This document shows positions 61,829 to 64,000 of a stretch of 64,000 bases of DNA, piece after piece. The DNA is from CBDAQA01 sp965198865. GTDB taxonomy: Bacteria > Planctomycetota > Phycisphaerae > Tepidisphaerales > Tepidisphaeraceae. The translations under genes were made by a program, and so were the position numbers. Every line of letters starts with the position of its first letter. The first letter of the stretch is position 1. A model generated the notes under the pieces. The model did not search any database and was not told the origin of the DNA. It worked only from the letters and a program-made list of their open reading frames with translations. The stretch is taken from positions 39,543 to 103,542 of the forward strand of contig CBDAQA010000019.1 of assembly GCA_965198865.1 (NCBI GenBank), written 5' to 3'.

Positions 61829-63331
61829 ATGCCCACCGACCTCACAGCTTCGGCCGATTTCGTCGAACGGATCCCCATCGGGTTCGCGCGACGTCACGGC
61901 CTGCTCGGCCTGGCGACGGAGGGTGCGCGTCTGCCCGTCGCCGTCGCCAAGGTCGATTCGTCGTCATTGCAACAATTGCAGATCATCGCTCGACACCTCG
62001 GCCGGCCGGTGAGGCCGGTCGTCGCGCCGGCGGCGGACGTGCAGGCCGCCATCAACGCGGCGTACGGGCAACGCACGGGCCAAGCGCAAGCGGTGATCAG
62101 CGGGTTGGAGCGGAACGCGGTGCTGGGCGAGCTGCAGCAGATGACCGACCGGGAGGACCTGCTGGACGCCGAGGGGCGGGCACCGGTCATCAAGCTGGTG
62201 AACCTGATCCTGTTCGAGGCGGTGAAGGGGCACGCGTCCGACGTTCACGTCCAGCCGTACGAGCGGACGCTGGTCGTCCGCCTGCGCACCGACGGCGTGC
62301 TGCACGATGCGTTCGAGGTGCCCAAGGGGCTGCAGGACGAGGTGGTCAGCCGGTTCAAGGTGATGGGCAAGATGAACATCGCCGAGCGCCGCCTGCCGCA
62401 GGACGGGCGGGCCAGCGTGCAGGTGGGCGACCAGGTGGTCGACCTCCGGCTGTCGTCGCTGCCCACCCGCTTCGGCGAACGCGTCGTCATCCGATTGCTG
62501 GAGAAGACCAAGCGGCTGCTGAACCTGCTCGAGCTCGGCATGGACGGCGACACGCTGGCCCGCTTCCGCACGATGGTGGCGGCCGAACACGGCATGGTCC
62601 TGGTCACCGGCCCCACCGGCAGCGGCAAGACGACCACGCTCTACGGCGCCCTGAGCGAGCTCGATGCAACGGCTCGGAACATTCTGACGCTGGAGGACCC
62701 GATCGAGTACGGCCTGGACGGCATCAGCCAGACCCAGGTGAGCGACAAGAAGGGCATGACCTTCGCCAGCGGCCTACGCACGGTGCTGCGGCAGGACCCC
62801 GACGTGATTATGGTCGGCGAGATCCGAGATCGCGAGACGGCCGACATGGCCGTCCAGTCGGCACTCACCGGTCACCTGGTGCTATCGACGCTGCACACTA
62901 ACGACGCCGCCACCGCCGTCACGCGGCTGCTCGACCTGGGGATAGAGCCGTTCCTCGTCGCCAGCAGCGTGAACGGCGTGCTGGCCCAACGGCTGGTCCG
63001 CCGCATCTGCCCCCACTGCGCTCGCCCCGCCGCGCCGACCGACGCCGAACTGACCCGCCTCGGCATCCCGCCCGGCACCGACATCAGCCGACTCCGCGCC
63101 GGCGTCGGCTGCGACCAGTGCCGCGGCACCGGCTACCGCGGGCGGCTGGGGTTGTTCGAGCTGTTGACGGTGGACGAAGCGGTGAGACACGACATCGCCG
63201 CCGTCGCCCCGGCGAGCCGGATCGCAGCGACGGCGGTGGCTGGCGGGATGCGGTCGCTCCACGCGGATGGCGTCGCGCGGGCGCTGGCGGGGTTGACGAC
63301 GTTGGAAGAGGTGGCGCGGGTGACGATGTAA
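61829..63331 (+). CDS. gspE: type II secretion / type IV pilus ATPase GspE (PilB)
   Basis: A 500-residue secretion ATPase. The N1E-type domain (about 1-100) is followed by ASDVHVQPYE, Walker A GPTGSGKTT (261-269), the Asp box LTLEDPIEY, Walker B VIMVGEIRDRET and the His box LSTLHTND. A zinc-binding CPHC...CDQC pair lies near residues 395-432. It powers pseudopilus assembly and substrate export through GspD. Start ATG 61829. Confidence 0.94.
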   Translation: MPTDLTASADFVERIPIGFARRHGLLGLATEGARLPVAVAKVDSSSLQQLQIIARHLGRPVRPVVAPAADVQAAINAAYGQRTGQAQAVISGLERNAVLGELQQMTDREDLLDAEGRAPVIKLVNLILFEAVKGHASDVHVQPYERTLVVRLRTDGVLHDAFEVPKGLQDEVVSRFKVMGKMNIAERRLPQDGRASVQVGDQVVDLRLSSLPTRFGERVVIRLLEKTKRLLNLLELGMDGDTLARFRTMVAAEHGMVLVTGPTGSGKTTTLYGALSELDATARNILTLEDPIEYGLDGISQTQVSDKKGMTFASGLRTVLRQDPDVIMVGEIRDRETADMAVQSALTGHLVLSTLHTNDAATAVTRLLDLGIEPFLVASSVNGVLAQRLVRRICPHCARPAAPTDAELTRLGIPPGTDISRLRAGVGCDQCRGTGYRGRLGLFELLTVDEAVRHDIAAVAPASRIAATAVAGGMRSLHADGVARALAGLTTLEEVARVTM

Positions 63332-63338
63332 GAGATGT

Positions 63339-63405
63339 AGCCGCGCGGCTTCAGCCCGCGGGACCCCCTGCCAAGTGACGTCCCGCGGGCTGAAGCCGTG
63401 CGGCT
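63339..63405. repeat. palindrome, GCGGGCTGAAGCC family
   Basis: Arms 63339-63364 and 63380-63405 (26 nt each) are complementary except for one position; the right arm begins GTCCCGCGGGCTGAAGCCGT. It starts 8 bp after the gspE stop. No T tract follows. Confidence 0.9.
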
Positions 63406-63437
63406 GCGATATCCGATGTTGCGACCGAAAACATCCC

Positions 63438-63520
63438 AGCCGCGTGGCGGAAGCCCGCGGACCGTTGGCGAGCGATGACGTTTCGACTGCACAGCGTCCG
63501 CGGGCTCCCGCGACGCGGCT
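63438..63520. repeat. palindrome, second variant, downstream of gspE
   Basis: Arms 63438-63462 and 63496-63520 (25 nt each) are complementary except for two positions; the left arm begins AGCCGCGTGGCGGAAGCCCG. It is related to the preceding palindrome (both arms share AGCCGCG and CCCGCGG) but has diverged, so the two look like tandem copies of one family. Confidence 0.85.
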
Positions 63521-63521
63521 A

Positions 63522-63562
63522 GAACGAAAGAGGGCCCCGCGATTCATCGGTCGCGAGGCCCT
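63522..63562 (-). terminator. terminator after the CBS-domain gene
   Basis: A 12-bp stem with one mismatch (AGGGCCCCGCGA at 63531-63542 with TCGCGAGGCCCT at 63551-63562) is followed on the minus strand by CTTTCGTTCT. It starts 24 bp past the stop of the leftward CBS gene. Confidence 0.7.
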
Positions 63563-63586
63563 GTCGTTCAAACCGCAGTCGCTCGC

Positions 63587-64000
63587 TCACACCCGCCCGT
63601 AGAAGTACTCGTTCAGGTAGGTGATCTGCGCCTGCTGGTGGCTCGCGTGTTCCGCGTTCACGTCGCCCATGGAGATCATGCCGAGCAGGTCGCCGTCGCC
63701 GTCGCAGACGGGGACGTGGCGGATCCGGCGATCCTTCATGATGGCGCTGATCTCGTCCACCTCGGTGTCGGGCGAGCAGCAGACGACCTGCTCGGTCATC
63801 ACGCTGCCGACCAGCGTGCGGGCCGGGTCGCGGTTCTCGCCGACCACCCGGCGAAGGACGTCGCGCTCGGTGAACATGCCGCTCAGGTGGCCGTCGCCGT
63901 CATCGCTGACGCCGATCGCGCCCACCTTCAGCTGGTTCATGCGATCGACGGCCTCGCGGACGGTGGCCTGGGCCGGGACGACGAAGACGCTGAACCCCTT
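63587..64000 (-). CDS. CBS-domain protein, 5' end outside the window
   Basis: The visible part encodes two CBS motifs: VREAVDRMNQLKVGAIGVSD and LSGMFTERDVLRRVV for the first, VDEISAIMKDRRIRHVPVCD and LLGMISMGDV for the second. A pair of CBS domains usually senses adenine nucleotides. The frame is open at 64000 (FSVFVVPAQATVREA), so the start lies outside. It ends with HASHQQAQITYLNEYFYGRV, a tail known from short two-CBS proteins. Confidence 0.9.
   Translation of the reverse strand, partial: KGFSVFVVPAQATVREAVDRMNQLKVGAIGVSDDGDGHLSGMFTERDVLRRVVGENRDPARTLVGSVMTEQVVCCSPDTEVDEISAIMKDRRIRHVPVCDGDGDLLGMISMGDVNAEHASHQQAQITYLNEYFYGRV

Overview
The window is GC-rich chromosomal DNA that looks like a planctomycete-type (PVC) bacterium. 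The pointers are a large secreted subtilase with an N-terminal LEGRLLFS-type motif, secreted prenyltransferase-repeat, patatin and pepsin-like proteins, several Uma2 genes, type II secretion genes and many palindromic intergenic repeats. A Phycisphaerae/Tepidisphaerales affiliation is my guess from general appearance, not something the sequence proves.

Layout. 1-298: leader-distal end of a CRISPR array with subtype I-C-like repeats; no cas genes are in view. 0.4-6 kb: FUN14-like membrane protein, metG, a Uma2 gene, a secreted pepsin-like protease, the initiator tRNA and a PilZ protein. 6-9.6 kb: rpmF-plsX-fabH-fabD, first half of the fatty acid synthesis cluster. 9.6-33.8 kb: an accessory island of oxidoreductases (SDR, MDR, HIBADH-like, aldo/keto reductase), carboxymuconolactone decarboxylase-like proteins, SnoaL/NTF2 and EthD proteins, alpha/beta hydrolases and AraC/TetR/HxlR regulators. 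It also holds an ECF sigma factor between two YgaP-like membrane proteins, two insertion sequences (IS66 type and ISKra4-like, each with inverted ends and an 8-bp target duplication) and at least six broken genes. 33.9-36.4 kb: fabG-acpP-fabF, the second half of the fatty acid cluster, so the island splits what is usually one operon. 36.4-42.4 kb: a leftward run of MsrA, lipoprotein patatin, secreted prenyltransferase-repeat protein, HlyD-like adaptor and fatty acid desaturase. 42.6-48.9 kb: VapBC-like pair, fusA, a hypothetical anchored protein, Uma2, tsaD and a receiver protein. 49-54 kb: rnd, an FmdB-type zinc ribbon, xseB, and infC-rpmI-rplT (infC starts at AUU, and a terminator-like hairpin separates it from rpmI), then a Nudix protein. 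54-58.5 kb: the subtilase and a membrane-anchored sigma-70-like protein. 58.6-63.3 kb: a frame-broken dus gene, gspD and gspE. The right edge holds a partial CBS-domain gene.

Two themes stand out. First, the island is a mixture of intact and decaying genes with copies of one another's 5' ends, consistent with repeated duplication, transposition and deletion inside the fab operon. Second, the window carries at least seven different long inverted-repeat sequences. They lie between fab genes, inside tsaD (in frame), inside dus (out of frame) and over the 5' end of the prenyltransferase-repeat gene. They behave like palindromic mobile or regulatory elements that can end up in coding sequence.
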